NCBI RefSeq assembly: GCF_024701375.2
Contig: NZ_CP113910.1
Coordinates: 1,674,001 to 1,738,000, forward strand
DNA: 64,000 nt
Source: Streptomyces sp. KMM 9044
Lineage (GTDB): Bacteria; Actinomycetota; Actinomycetes; Streptomycetales; Streptomycetaceae
Direction: 5' to 3'
Shown here: positions 43,235-51,975 of the stretch, piece after piece
How positions within the stretch are numbered: position 1 is the first letter of the stretch
How the letters are laid out: every line of letters starts with the position of its first letter
Made by a program: the position numbers and the translations under genes
Notes under the pieces: model-generated
What the model was told of the DNA's origin: nothing
The model's input: the letters and a program-made list of their open reading frames with translations, nothing else
Databases searched by the model: none

Positions 43235-43434
43235 CCGAAGCAAGATAGCGCGCCATATCGGATTTTTCGGGCACCGCAAGGCCTGCCGGCCACGGGGAAT
43301 TCAGCCGCGCGGGGCCCGTGTCCACGACCCGCCCCCGTCCGGGGCCGGATGCCCCTGCAGTCGTCTCCGCTCTCCCACCCGTCCCCACCCGTCCCCACCC
43401 GCTCCCGACGTCCAGGCCGCTCGGTCCGATGCGG

Positions 43435-44193
43435 TCACACCTCGGGGCGCAGCATCGGCGGATTGAGCAGGGTGGCTCCGCCGGCCCTGAAGAGCTGGGC
43501 GGGACGGCCGCCCTGCCGGGTGGTCGTGCCACCCGTCGGCACGAGAAAGCCCGGTGTGCCCGTCACCTTGCGGTGGAAGTTGCGCGGGTCCAAGGCCACA
43601 CCCCACACGGCCTCGTAGACACGGCGCAGCTCGCCGACGGTGAACTCGGGCGGACAGAAGGCCGTGGCCAGCGACGAGTACTCGATCTTGGAGCGGGCTC
43701 GCTCCACCCCGTCCGCCAGGATCTGCGCGTGGTCGAAGACGAGCGGCGCCACCGGCTCGCCGTCCCTGCCATAGCCCGCCTGTTGCAGCAGCTCCCCGAC
43801 CCGGGCCCAGCGTGCGTTGCTGGCGTCGCCGCCCGCCCGGGGGGCGGGCAGGTCGGGGGCGAGGACGAGGTGTGCGACGCTGACGACCCGCATCCGGGGG
43901 TCGCGCTTGGGATCACCGTAGGTGGCGAGCTGCTCCAGGTGCGCACCGCCGGCCTGGGCGGGGACGCCGGGGTCGTGCACGCGCAGCCCGGTTTCCTCCG
44001 CCAGCTCACGTGCCGCCGCCTGCGCCAGGTCCTCGTCGGCCCGGACGAATCCGCCGGGAAGCGCCCAGCGTCCCTGAAACGGCGGTTCCCCCCTGCGTAC
44101 CGCCAGCGCACACAGCACGTGGCGGCGCACAGTCAGCACGACCAGGTCCACGGTGACGGCAAAGGGCGGAAAGGCTGACGGATCGTAGGACAT
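43435..44193 (-). CDS. NrtR-like Nudix regulator/hydrolase
   Basis: 252-residue protein. The Nudix box is GGFVRADEDLAQAAARELAEETGL, residues 47-70, with all catalytic Glu residues present, so pyrophosphohydrolysis is possible. The C-terminal part (ARSKIEYSSLATAF, FTVGELRRVYEAVWGVALDP, NFHRKV) is the winged helix seen in NrtR-type regulators of NAD metabolism that sense ADP-ribose. ATG 44193 has no ribosome site, but a TATGAT lies 6 nt upstream, so the transcript may be leaderless. A palindrome covers this promoter. Either a regulator or a plain Nudix enzyme. Confidence 0.85.
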   Translation of the reverse strand: MSYDPSAFPPFAVTVDLVVLTVRRHVLCALAVRRGEPPFQGRWALPGGFVRADEDLAQAAARELAEETGLRVHDPGVPAQAGGAHLEQLATYGDPKRDPRMRVVSVAHLVLAPDLPAPRAGGDASNARWARVGELLQQAGYGRDGEPVAPLVFDHAQILADGVERARSKIEYSSLATAFCPPEFTVGELRRVYEAVWGVALDPRNFHRKVTGTPGFLVPTGGTTTRQGGRPAQLFRAGGATLLNPPMLRPEV

Positions 44194-44202
44194 GCGGCGA
44201 TC

Positions 44203-44225
44203 ATAGTCGTCTGCCTGACGATAAA
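44203..44225. promoter_or_regulatory. Candidate autoregulatory operator of the NrtR-like gene
   Basis: On the minus strand TTTATCGTC-AGGCA-GACGACTAT, an imperfect palindrome (TATCGTC/GACGA core), overlaps the TATGAT -10. Position and shape fit autoregulation by the wHTH protein. Inference only. Confidence 0.45.
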
Positions 44226-44380
44226 CACTCCCCTCGCCGACGCCGTCGACAGCCGATCGGCTTCGGTCCGGTACTGCCCCGCCACGGGCGGACGACGGTC
44301 AACTCACCTGCGGGACGGGCTCCGGAGACGCCTGCGCCGCACCTCTCGCCCAATCGGCTGCCACCTCCCCTCCCGCCCGG

Positions 44381-46069
44381 TCACTCCTCCCCGGCACCGC
44401 CTTGGCTCCGGATCTGCATGCGTCCCCGCGAGGGTGCGGGGCGACGGCGTACAGCATCCGGCCTCTCGGTGCCGGGACGTACACCGCCCGGACGCGCGTC
44501 ACCCACCGCCGTGCGAGGATGCGGAATCCGTACATTCGGGCGGCTGCCCTCCGCCCGCCCCCGACGCGGGGAACCGCCACCGGCGCCAGCGCCGGAGACG
44601 CGCTCGCGTCGTCGGCGGCGCGAGCGCGCTTCCCGGCCCAGGGCAACCGCGGGCCCGGAGGATGTGGACTCCCCCGCCGCACCGGGCCCGCCGTCTCCCG
44701 GATCCTCGCTGTCCGGATCCTCGCTGTCCGCACCGGTGGACTCCGGACCGTCGCCGTCCGTCTGCCCTTGGCCGTCGCGTTCCGAGCGCAGGCAGCGGCG
44801 GATCGATTCCGGATCGAGGCCCTCATTGCAGGCCTGGTGCAGCAGGCGGGCGAAGAGATAGTCGGGATCGGCGCCCAGGGCCATGGCGAGTGCCTCCCTG
44901 GCCTCCAGTTCGTCGCCGATGGACCAGGCGACCCAGCCGGCGAGTGTCAGGGGGGCCGCAGCGTGCTCACCGTACGATCCGACGCAGCGGCGGGCCAGCG
45001 CCCGCCACAGGCGGAGGGCGGGACCTGCCTCCTCGCCCTCCATCCACTCCGCCGCCCGGTCCCGGGTTGCGCGGTCCTGCAGACCGAGGATCAGCGTGGC
45101 GGCCTCGTCGTGCCGGAGCACTTCGTCGTCCCGCAGGTCCGCCGGGAGCGTGCCGGACACGGACGGGGCGCAGGCCAGCCTGCCCATGACACGCTCGGCC
45201 AGTTCCAGCGTCTGCCGGGCGACCTCGCTCCGTGCCGCCGCGTCGAGGATCTTGGGGACCAGCGTCCGGTGGGCGGAGTCCAGGGCGGTTTCCTGCTCGA
45301 GGGCGGCGGCGCGCTCCCACGGGAGGAACCTCGCCCGCAGTTCGCTCAGCGTGCCCCGGACCTGAAGTCCGGCGTAGGTCGCGGCGGCGGCCAGCACCGA
45401 GGTGCCCGGCAGTCCCATCGGCGTCCCGGCCTCGGGGCAGCACCCCTCGTCGTCGCAGCAGTACGACCAGAAACGGCCGCCCGAGAGGCACAGGGCCTCC
45501 ACCACGGGAACGTCGAGGGCACCGCACTCCAGGCGCAGCGCGTGAGCGAGCGGGCCCAGCCGCTCCTTGACCCGCTGTCCGGGCTCGCGGTCCTCCGGTT
45601 CCTGGCAGAGGAAGACGACCATCTGCTCGGGCTTGGCGCCTCGGCGCTCGCTGCCCGTGACCAGCCCCTGGACCAGCTGGCGGGCGGCGGCGGGCCAGTC
45701 GTCCCGGTTCGCGGGGATACCGAGCCTGGCCCGGCCGCCGAACCTGCCCCGCCCGTCCTTGCCGTACAGGGCGACCAGGACGATGCTGTCCTCGGGGCGG
45801 TAGCCGAGCAGATAGGGCAGGGCGTCGGCGAGTTCGGCGGGGGTGCGCAGCGTGACCTGCTGTTCGCCGCCGTGGCTGCCGTAGGCGGTACAGGCGATGT
45901 CCGGCGCGCGCCCCGCGTGCGCGCTCCCGTTCTTGTGGGTCCTCGGCCCCGCAGCCCCGGCACCCTCGTCGTTGTCGTCGCGCCCCGGTAGGCCGGCGTG
46001 CTCGGCCCGCTCCCGACCGGTGATGCCGCCGTTTTCGGAGGATTCGTTCGTTTCGCTGCTGTTCGTCAT
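44381..46069 (-). CDS. DUF4192 domain-containing protein
   Basis: 562-residue actinobacterial protein. The conserved DUF4192 core is at about 70-390 (VTLRTPAELADALPYLLGYR, PEDSIVLVALYG, FWSYCCDDEGCC, LPADLRDDEVLR, APLTLAGWVAW). The N-terminus is polar and disordered. The last about 110 residues are acidic then very Arg-rich (SRRRRRERVSG) and may bind nucleic acid. Function is unknown. ATG 46069 begins MTNSSETNES without a visible Shine-Dalgarno. It lies upstream of the NrtR-like gene on the same strand with a 187-bp gap. Confidence 0.82.
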   Translation of the reverse strand: MTNSSETNESSENGGITGRERAEHAGLPGRDDNDEGAGAAGPRTHKNGSAHAGRAPDIACTAYGSHGGEQQVTLRTPAELADALPYLLGYRPEDSIVLVALYGKDGRGRFGGRARLGIPANRDDWPAAARQLVQGLVTGSERRGAKPEQMVVFLCQEPEDREPGQRVKERLGPLAHALRLECGALDVPVVEALCLSGGRFWSYCCDDEGCCPEAGTPMGLPGTSVLAAAATYAGLQVRGTLSELRARFLPWERAAALEQETALDSAHRTLVPKILDAAARSEVARQTLELAERVMGRLACAPSVSGTLPADLRDDEVLRHDEAATLILGLQDRATRDRAAEWMEGEEAGPALRLWRALARRCVGSYGEHAAAPLTLAGWVAWSIGDELEAREALAMALGADPDYLFARLLHQACNEGLDPESIRRCLRSERDGQGQTDGDGPESTGADSEDPDSEDPGDGGPGAAGESTSSGPAVALGREARSRRRRRERVSGAGAGGGSPRRGRAEGSRPNVRIPHPRTAVGDARPGGVRPGTERPDAVRRRPAPSRGRMQIRSQGGAGEE

Positions 46070-46364
46070 GGGAGGACGGTCGCTCGGATCAGGAAATTCC
46101 GCTCGCCCTGTGGACAACTTCCTGCAGGGACACGTCAGGCACCCCATGTGACCTGCATTTTCCATCTCACTGTGGTCCGATTTCCACACCATCACGCGAG
46201 CGTCTCCGCCACAGAGAGGAGGGGTGAGCGAACAGTTTCCCGGCACTCTCCGGATCGTCGCGGGCGCGCAAGGTGCCGACGACGGACGGGAAGGCGGAAC
46301 CTCGGCCGGTGGCCGCGCGAGAGTCCTGCGGGCCGGACTGGCCCGGTCCGCGGGACGCGGACGC
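46070..46364. other. Intergenic region between recQ and DUF4192 gene
   Basis: 295 bp on the same strand. No gene or clear hairpin. It should contain the DUF4192 promoter. Confidence 0.4.
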
Positions 46365-48524
46365 TCAGCCCGCCGCGGCGAGGACCAGAGGAAGGACTTG
46401 TGCGGCGCCTGCCCTGCGGAGCAGGCGGGCGGCGACCGCGAGGGTCCAGCCGGAGTCCGTGCGGTCGTCCACCAACAGGACAGGCCCCTGCTCGTGTGCC
46501 AGGGCGTCCGCCAGTTCCTCGGAGACGGCGAAGGCACCGGACAACGTCTTCAGACGTTGGGCGGAGTTGCTGCGGCGGGCCGTGTGGACGCCGTCCGGCG
46601 CGGTGTACGTCAGGGCGCCGAGGAGGGGCAGGCGGCCGACGGTCGCGATGCCCTGGGCGAGGGAACCGACCAGCTGCGGACGGGTGAGGGACGGCACGGC
46701 GACGACTCCCACCGGCCGGGCGGAGGCGTCCGGGCCGTCCGTCGCCCAGCCGCCCGGAGAACGCGCCCAGTCGGCGAGGACCTCCACCGCGGCCCGCAGG
46801 ACGTCGTCGGGGACCGGCCCGTCGGGCGCGTTCTCGGCCAGCAGCGGGCGCAGCCGGTTGCCCCAGCCGATGTCCGAGAGCCGGCCCAGGGCGCGCCCGG
46901 TGGAGCACTGTTCTCCTGCCGGGATGCGTCCCTTGAGGTCGATGCCCAGGGCCGGCATCCCCGTCGGCCACATCCGGCGCGGCTCGACCTCCACCCCTGG
47001 GCGGTCCAGCTCCTTCGCCGCCGCCGTCAGGGTCTCGGTCGAGACGGAGGGATCGGCCCAGGGCCCCACGCAGTTGTCACACCGGCCGCACGGGACCGCT
47101 CCTTCGTCGTCCAGCTGCCGCCGCAGGAACTCCATCCGGCACCGGTCCGTGCTCACGTAGTCGCGCATGGCCTGCTGCTCGGCGGCCCGTTGCCGGGCGA
47201 CCCAGGCGTACCGCTCGAAGTCGTAGACCCACGGTTCACCGGTGGAGCTCCAGCCGCCCTTGACCCGCTTGACCGCGCCGTCCACGTCGAGCACCTTGAG
47301 CATGGTCTCCAGGCGGGTGCGACGGAGGTCGACCTGGGCCTCCAGGGCCGGCACGGAGAGGGGGCGTCCCGCCTCGGCCAGGGCCGAGAGGGTCTGCCGG
47401 ACCTGTTCCTCGGGCGGGAAGGCGGTGTCGGCGAAGTAGCGCCAGATGGCCTCGTCCTCCTTGCCCGGCAACAGCAGCACATCGGCGTGGGCCACGCCCC
47501 GGCCCGCCCGGCCGACCTGCTGGTAGTAGGCGATCGGCGAGGACGGGGAGCCCAGGTGGAGCACGAAGCCCAGGTCCGGCTTGTCGAAGCCCATCCCCAG
47601 CGCCGAGGTCGCGACCAGCGCCTTGACCCGGTTGCCCAGCAGGTCGGCCTCGGCCTGCAGCCGGTCGGCGTTCTCCGTGCGCCCGGTGTACGAGGCCACC
47701 CGGAAGCCACGCTGTCGCAGGTGGGCGGTGGCCTCCTCGGCCGCCGCGACGGTCAGCGTGTAGATGATCCCGGAGCCCGGCAGCTCGTCCAGATGTTCGG
47801 CGAGCCAGGCCAGGCGGTGCGCGGCGTCCGGCAGCCGGACCACGCCCAGCCGCAGGCTCTCACGTTCCAGCGGGCCGCGCAGGACCAGGGCCTCGCCGGC
47901 GCCGGTGCCCAGTTGCTCGGCCACGTCCGCGGTGACACGTGCGTTGGCGGTCGCGGTGGTGGCCAGCACCGGCACACCGGGGGCGAGGTCGGCGAGCATG
48001 GCCCGCAGCCGGCGGTAGTCGGGGCGGAAGTCGTGTCCCCAGTCGGAGATGCAGTGCGCCTCGTCGACCACCAGCAGGCCGGTCGTGGCCGCGAGCTTGG
48101 GCAGCACCTGATCGCGGAAGTCCACGGAGTTGAGGCGTTCCGGGCTGACGAGGAGAACGTCGGTCTCGCCGTGCCCGACCTCCTCGTAGATCGTGTCCCA
48201 CTCCTCGGGGTTGGCCGAGTTGATGGTGCGCGCCCGGATACCGGCCCGCGCCGCCGACTCGACCTGGTTGCGCATCAGTGCCAGCAGCGGTGAGACGATC
48301 ACCGTGGGGCCGGAGCCACGGCGGCGCAGCAGAGCGGTGGCGACGAAGTAGACCGCCGACTTGCCCCAGCCGGTGCGCTGCACCACCAGGGCGCGCCGGC
48401 GTTCCTCCACCAGGGCCGCCACGGCCTGCCACTGGTCCTCCCGCAACCGCGCCGGGCCATTGGGGTCGCCGACGAGCTCGGCGAGGACGGCGTCGGCTTC
48501 GGTGCGCAGCTCCAGGGTGTTCAT
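46365..48524 (-). CDS. recQ: RecQ-like DNA helicase with phosphoribosyltransferase-like C-terminus
   Basis: 719-residue superfamily 2 helicase. Motif I is TGWGKSA (51-57), motif II DEAHC near 155, motif III ATTATA and motif VI QVGRAGRG. The RecQ zinc module has Cys in DRCRMEF and CGRCDNC. After a spacer the last about 60 residues contain GPVLLVDDRTDSGWTLAVAA, the PRPP-binding-loop signature of phosphoribosyltransferases, in place of an HRDC domain. This layout occurs in actinobacterial RecQ homologues. ATG 48524 is used. The role is presumably replication-fork repair; the function of the extra domain is not known to me. Confidence 0.88.
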   Translation of the reverse strand: MNTLELRTEADAVLAELVGDPNGPARLREDQWQAVAALVEERRRALVVQRTGWGKSAVYFVATALLRRRGSGPTVIVSPLLALMRNQVESAARAGIRARTINSANPEEWDTIYEEVGHGETDVLLVSPERLNSVDFRDQVLPKLAATTGLLVVDEAHCISDWGHDFRPDYRRLRAMLADLAPGVPVLATTATANARVTADVAEQLGTGAGEALVLRGPLERESLRLGVVRLPDAAHRLAWLAEHLDELPGSGIIYTLTVAAAEEATAHLRQRGFRVASYTGRTENADRLQAEADLLGNRVKALVATSALGMGFDKPDLGFVLHLGSPSSPIAYYQQVGRAGRGVAHADVLLLPGKEDEAIWRYFADTAFPPEEQVRQTLSALAEAGRPLSVPALEAQVDLRRTRLETMLKVLDVDGAVKRVKGGWSSTGEPWVYDFERYAWVARQRAAEQQAMRDYVSTDRCRMEFLRRQLDDEGAVPCGRCDNCVGPWADPSVSTETLTAAAKELDRPGVEVEPRRMWPTGMPALGIDLKGRIPAGEQCSTGRALGRLSDIGWGNRLRPLLAENAPDGPVPDDVLRAAVEVLADWARSPGGWATDGPDASARPVGVVAVPSLTRPQLVGSLAQGIATVGRLPLLGALTYTAPDGVHTARRSNSAQRLKTLSGAFAVSEELADALAHEQGPVLLVDDRTDSGWTLAVAARLLRRAGAAQVLPLVLAAAG

Positions 48525-48883
48525 GCCCCCATGCAACCCGATGGCTACGACGGTCGGCCACTTCACCCCCGCGTTCATCTCGCGGCGGCACCCCGGCGTC
48601 CTCGAAGCCGGCCACTGGTCACCGGACCCGCACGTCACGTACGGACACGGCGGGACCGGGCACCGCCTGTGTGCTCCGACGGCACACAGGGCAGGGATAT
48701 AAACTCCCAATCATCTGATATCGATCGGCTCGCACGATTGCTCGTTGCCGCATCCTGGTTCGACAGGAAGAATTGAGGTCCGCACCCGTACGGCTCGTCC
48801 GCCGCTCAGGTTGGGCTCCGTTGCGTGCGCACTCCCCCGAATCCGACCCCGCCCGTCGTCCGGGCGTAGCCGAAGGGAGGACC
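48525..48883. other. Divergent region between recQ and a hypothetical gene
   Basis: 359 bp without a gene. It contains a 9-bp hairpin CCTGTGTGC/GCACACAGG (48666-48690), followed by GGGATATAAACTCCC, an AT-rich patch that may hold the promoter of the downstream plus-strand gene. Confidence 0.5.
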
Positions 48884-49507
48884 ATGACCTTCGGATTCGC
48901 TCCGTCCTCGGCGGCATCTCTGTCCGCACCCGCCGCTTCCGCCACTCGTCTGCTCGAACCCGCGGAGTGGGCTGCCGCGGGAATCCCGCTGCTGCGCAAC
49001 CCGCGTGAGGTCGTCAGCGGACTGCACGCCCGGCATCACCCGGGGCCGGCGACCGCGATCGTCGCCGTACTCGACCAGGACGAGCGGGTGCGGGCGAGCG
49101 CTTCGTTCACCCGCCGCGCCGCCCCGCCCGACGGCTGGATGTTCCGCAACGCGCTGCTGTCCCAACTGCGCCGGGTCATTCCTCACGACCTGCGGCGCCG
49201 CACACCGGTGCGGACCGCTGTCCTGCTCTGCTGCCGTGACGGCGACGCACGTTGGACGGAGGAGGACGGCGCGTGGATGTGGGGGCTGCGGGACGCCTGC
49301 ACGCTGCACGGGCTGCGCTGCGGGGCGTACATCACGCTGACCCGCGACGGCTGGCAGGTGCTCGGCGAGGACCGCGGCGGGCGTCGGCCCAGCACCGGCT
49401 CCGCACCGGAACCGTTCGCCACGGCCGAGGCACCGCCGCACACACCGCACACACCGCGCACCGGTGGTGTCGCGTCCGACGTCCTGCGCCGCGCGGCAGC
49501 GCGCTGA
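48884..49507 (+). CDS. Conserved hypothetical protein
   Basis: 207-residue protein, no family recognised. The N-terminal 30 residues are Ala/Ser/Pro-rich; the core (LLEPAEWAAAGIPLLRNPRE, FRNALLSQLRRVIPHDLRRR, WTEEDGAWMWGLRDACTLHG) looks globular and mixed alpha/beta. The C-terminal 45 residues are disordered. ATG 48884 has a strong AAGGGAGG upstream. It is divergent from recQ and ends before a strong bidirectional terminator. Confidence 0.75.
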   Translation: MTFGFAPSSAASLSAPAASATRLLEPAEWAAAGIPLLRNPREVVSGLHARHHPGPATAIVAVLDQDERVRASASFTRRAAPPDGWMFRNALLSQLRRVIPHDLRRRTPVRTAVLLCCRDGDARWTEEDGAWMWGLRDACTLHGLRCGAYITLTRDGWQVLGEDRGGRRPSTGSAPEPFATAEAPPHTPHTPRTGGVASDVLRRAAAR

Positions 49508-49572
49508 GAGCCCACCGGACGCCCGGGAGCCAGGGCTCCTTCGACGCCGCTACCCGCGCGGCGGAACAGCTA

Positions 49573-49606
49573 TGTCATGGCGCCCGTACGGACGGGCGCC
49601 ATGACA
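49573..49606. terminator. Bidirectional terminator between two hypothetical genes
   Basis: 15-bp perfect stem TGTCATGGCGCCCGT/ACGGGCGCCATGACA with a 4-nt loop between convergent genes. Confidence 0.85.
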
Positions 49607-49611
49607 TCGTC

Positions 49612-50262
49612 TCAGACGCCCGTACCCGTCATCGAGTTGATCCGCTGCGGATCACCGCAGACGATCAGCAGGGTGGTGGCCTTGGTGTGCGCCACGGCCA
49701 GGGCCGACGTGATCACCGGCTCGGCCCCCCCGTTGACCGCGACCACGACGACGGGGCGCGCTCCGGCACGGTCCGCGACAGCGGCGTCCGCGTAGAAGAC
49801 GTCGTCGGCGGCAGCGTGCAGGGCCCAGTAGGAGGCCTCGCCGAAGGAGCGTTCGTGGGTGGCCCACGGGTGCGGCTCGCCGGTGGTGATCACCAGCACG
49901 TCACCCGGGGCGCGGCCCGCGTCCAGCAGCAGGTCCACGGCTTCCTCGGCGGCATCGAGCGCCCCCTGGGCGGGTGCCGGGATCAACTGGATCTGGGCGC
50001 CGGCCGCAGCGGGAGCGGTCGGCTTCGAAGGGACGGGGTCGGCCGCCGCAGGAGCATCACGCGGCGTACGTTGCGCCGAAGGCGCAGGCCGGACCGGGCC
50101 GGGCCGACCGGGACGCGGCGGTGCCGCGGGGCGGGGACCGGGTACGGGGCGGGGGGTCGGCGCGGTACGGCCGCTGGCCGGAGTGGCGCGGGGACCCTGG
50201 GCACTCTCGTGAATCTGAGGCTCCTCGGGAATGAGAGGCATGGGCTGATTTTTATCAAACAT
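49612..50262 (-). CDS. Conserved hypothetical protein with Pro-rich N-terminus
   Basis: 216-residue protein. Residues about 25-95 are Pro/Ala/Arg-rich and disordered. The C-terminal 120 residues form a compact alpha/beta domain (AAEEAVDLLLDAGRAPGDVLVI, GARPVVVVAVNGGAEPVITS, ALAVAHTKATTLLIVCGDPQ). I cannot assign a function. ATG 50262 follows rnhB by 47 bp, so the two may be cotranscribed. Confidence 0.72.
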   Translation of the reverse strand: MFDKNQPMPLIPEEPQIHESAQGPRATPASGRTAPTPRPVPGPRPAAPPRPGRPGPVRPAPSAQRTPRDAPAAADPVPSKPTAPAAAGAQIQLIPAPAQGALDAAEEAVDLLLDAGRAPGDVLVITTGEPHPWATHERSFGEASYWALHAAADDVFYADAAVADRAGARPVVVVAVNGGAEPVITSALAVAHTKATTLLIVCGDPQRINSMTGTGV

Positions 50263-50309
50263 TGGTACGGCTTGCGCCGCCGGGTGGCACATGAGTGCGA
50301 ACGGAATCG

Positions 50310-51011
50310 TCAGAAATCGAAGCCGAGCTGACCCTCGATCGCCGGAACGCTTCCATCCGCCCAGCTACGGACCTTCTTGAGATGCCGCCACTGGGGCAGC
50401 GCATCAAGATACGCCCACGACAGCCGGTGGTAGGGGGTGGGCCCCCGGACCTCCAGCGCGGCCCTGTGCACGGGTGACGGATACCCCGCGTTGTCCGCAA
50501 AACCGAAGTCTGCATGCTCGGAACCCAGTTCGGCCATTATTTTGTCGCGGTGCACCTTGGCGATCACCGAGGCCGCCGCGACCGCCACGCACGACTGGTC
50601 ACCCTTGATCACGGTGCGGACCCGCCAGGGCGCCCCGAGATAGTCGTGCTTGCCGTCGAGTATCACCGCGTCGGGACGCACCGGCAGCCCTTCGAGCGCG
50701 CGCACCGCCGCCAGCCGCAGCGCGGCCGTCATCCCCAGCTGGTCGATCTCCTCGTGGGACGCGTGGCCCAGGGCATACGACGTCACCCAGTCCCGCAACG
50801 TCCGGTCGAGTGTGTCCCGTCGCTTGACGGTGAGGAGCTTGGAGTCGGTGAGGCCCTCGGGGGGCCGGCGCAGTCCGGTGACCGCCGCGCAGACGGTGAC
50901 GGGGCCGGCCCAGGCGCCGCGCCCCACCTCGTCGACACCTGCGACGGTCTTCGCCCCGGTCGTGGCGCGGAGGGAGCGCTCGACAGCGTGAGTTGGTGGT
51001 TCGTACGGCAT
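50310..51011 (-). CDS. rnhB: Ribonuclease HII
   Basis: 233-residue endoribonuclease that cleaves RNA in RNA/DNA hybrids and single ribonucleotides in DNA. The active-site acidic residues are Asp27 and Glu28 in [14 protein letters not shown], an Asp in ILDGKHDYL and one in [16 protein letters not shown] is the family signature. ATG 51011 has TAAGGGCG upstream. The reading frame is open upstream into the TetR remnant's C-terminal codons, but those belong to the pseudogene. Confidence 0.95.
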   Translation of the reverse strand: MPYEPPTHAVERSLRATTGAKTVAGVDEVGRGAWAGPVTVCAAVTGLRRPPEGLTDSKLLTVKRRDTLDRTLRDWVTSYALGHASHEEIDQLGMTAALRLAAVRALEGLPVRPDAVILDGKHDYLGAPWRVRTVIKGDQSCVAVAAASVIAKVHRDKIMAELGSEHADFGFADNAGYPSPVHRAALEVRGPTPYHRLSWAYLDALPQWRHLKKVRSWADGSVPAIEGQLGFDF

Positions 51012-51049
51012 GGCGCCCTTAGCGTACGCCGCCCGTGACGGCCCGCGAC

Positions 51050-51480
51050 ACCCAGGTTCCCCGAGCGGTGGCAGAGTGTCGGCGACCTCGGGCCAGGGGC
51101 CTGCCGGCCGCAACAGCAAAACCATCAGCAGGTCGATCGTCTCCTCCACGCCGACGTCCGTTCATTCACTTCCGCACATCTCGGACCGGTACCTCCTCAT
51201 CGCCGGGACGACCTCGAAGACGTAGCTGTTCGCCGCGCCGGCACGTATCTCTCCGCACCCGGTTCCTCGCTCGATCACTTCTCGGAGCATCACGATGGCC
51301 GGTTCCACGACCCCTTCGAAGATCGCGGCACGAAACCGCTCGACCTGCATGGAATCGCACTCGTGAATGACCGAGCGCAGGGCGGGGCCCGGTCGGGAGA
51401 ACATCCCGTCGCGCGCTCGCGGGCACAGGGCCGGCAGGTTGCCACGCACGTCGCCCGCGTCCGGCGCCACGTCGAGGGGG
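51050..51480 (-). pseudogene. TetR family regulator remnant
   Basis: Only the ligand-domain half of a TetR repressor remains: LDVAPDAGDVRGNL, ALRSVIHECDSMQVERFRAA, FEGVVEPAIVMLREVIERG, YVFEVVPAMRRYRSEMCGSE and then a TGA. The expected ending continues in another frame ([20 protein letters not shown]), so there is also a frameshift around 51150-51165. The N-terminal HTH is absent. It is head-to-head with an MFS remnant. Confidence 0.7.
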
Positions 51481-51524
51481 CGGCGGCCCGCCGGCCGCCC
51501 GAGCCCTGGGGACACGAAGTGCTC

Positions 51525-51647
51525 CCGCAGGGCATCTCGACGGCCTTCATTCCGGCCGCCGTCATGGCCGCACTCGCCCTGCTCACCGCCCGGTCGGTGA
51601 TCCGGGTGCGCAGGAGCGGCCTGGAGAGGCTCGCCTGCTCCGCCGGA
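51525..51647 (+). pseudogene. MFS (EmrB/QacA-type) transporter C-terminal remnant
   Basis: About 40 residues, PQGISTAFIPAAVMAALALL and TARSVIRVRRSGLERL, match the last helix and tail of a 14-helix drug exporter. Everything upstream of it is gone. TetR-MFS divergent pairs are common in Streptomyces, so one deletion probably removed both 5' ends. Confidence 0.6.
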
Positions 51648-51975
51648 CCGGGCGCCGGCCGACGGGGCCGCCCCGGAGGACGCCGAGCCGCCCCGCGGCT
51701 GTCAGGACGGCGGTCACGGAACCGAGCAGCACGGTGAACTGCTCGTCCACGACCACCTCTGACAGGGCTCGGGACTGCACAGCCGCCGCCTCGTCCCGGG
51801 CCTCATGTCCCACACGGCTGATGTCCCGACAACGAGCGGACGGTCACGGAGAGTTCTCATAGCGCACGGAGAGTTGCGGAAGCTCGCGCGCCCGCACCGG
51901 CGACCGTCGGCAACGGCCCTCCGCGCACGCACCTGCCGGACCGGACCGCTCCCCGCACGGCCGGGCCTGCCGGAG
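51648..51975. other. Degraded intergenic region
   Basis: No intact gene. A short minus-strand frame around 51700-51780 (EQFTVLLGSVTAVLTAAGRL) has a hydrophobic look but no start, ribosome site or family I recognise. Confidence 0.4.

Noticed and set aside
48531..48776. Small plus-strand frame upstream of the hypothetical gene at 48884
   Set aside because: Low-quality Arg/Pro-rich composition and no ribosome site; the region looks like a promoter.
51583..51813. Minus-strand 76-codon frame with a hydrophobic stretch
   Set aside because: No start context, no family recognised, and it lies in a degraded region.
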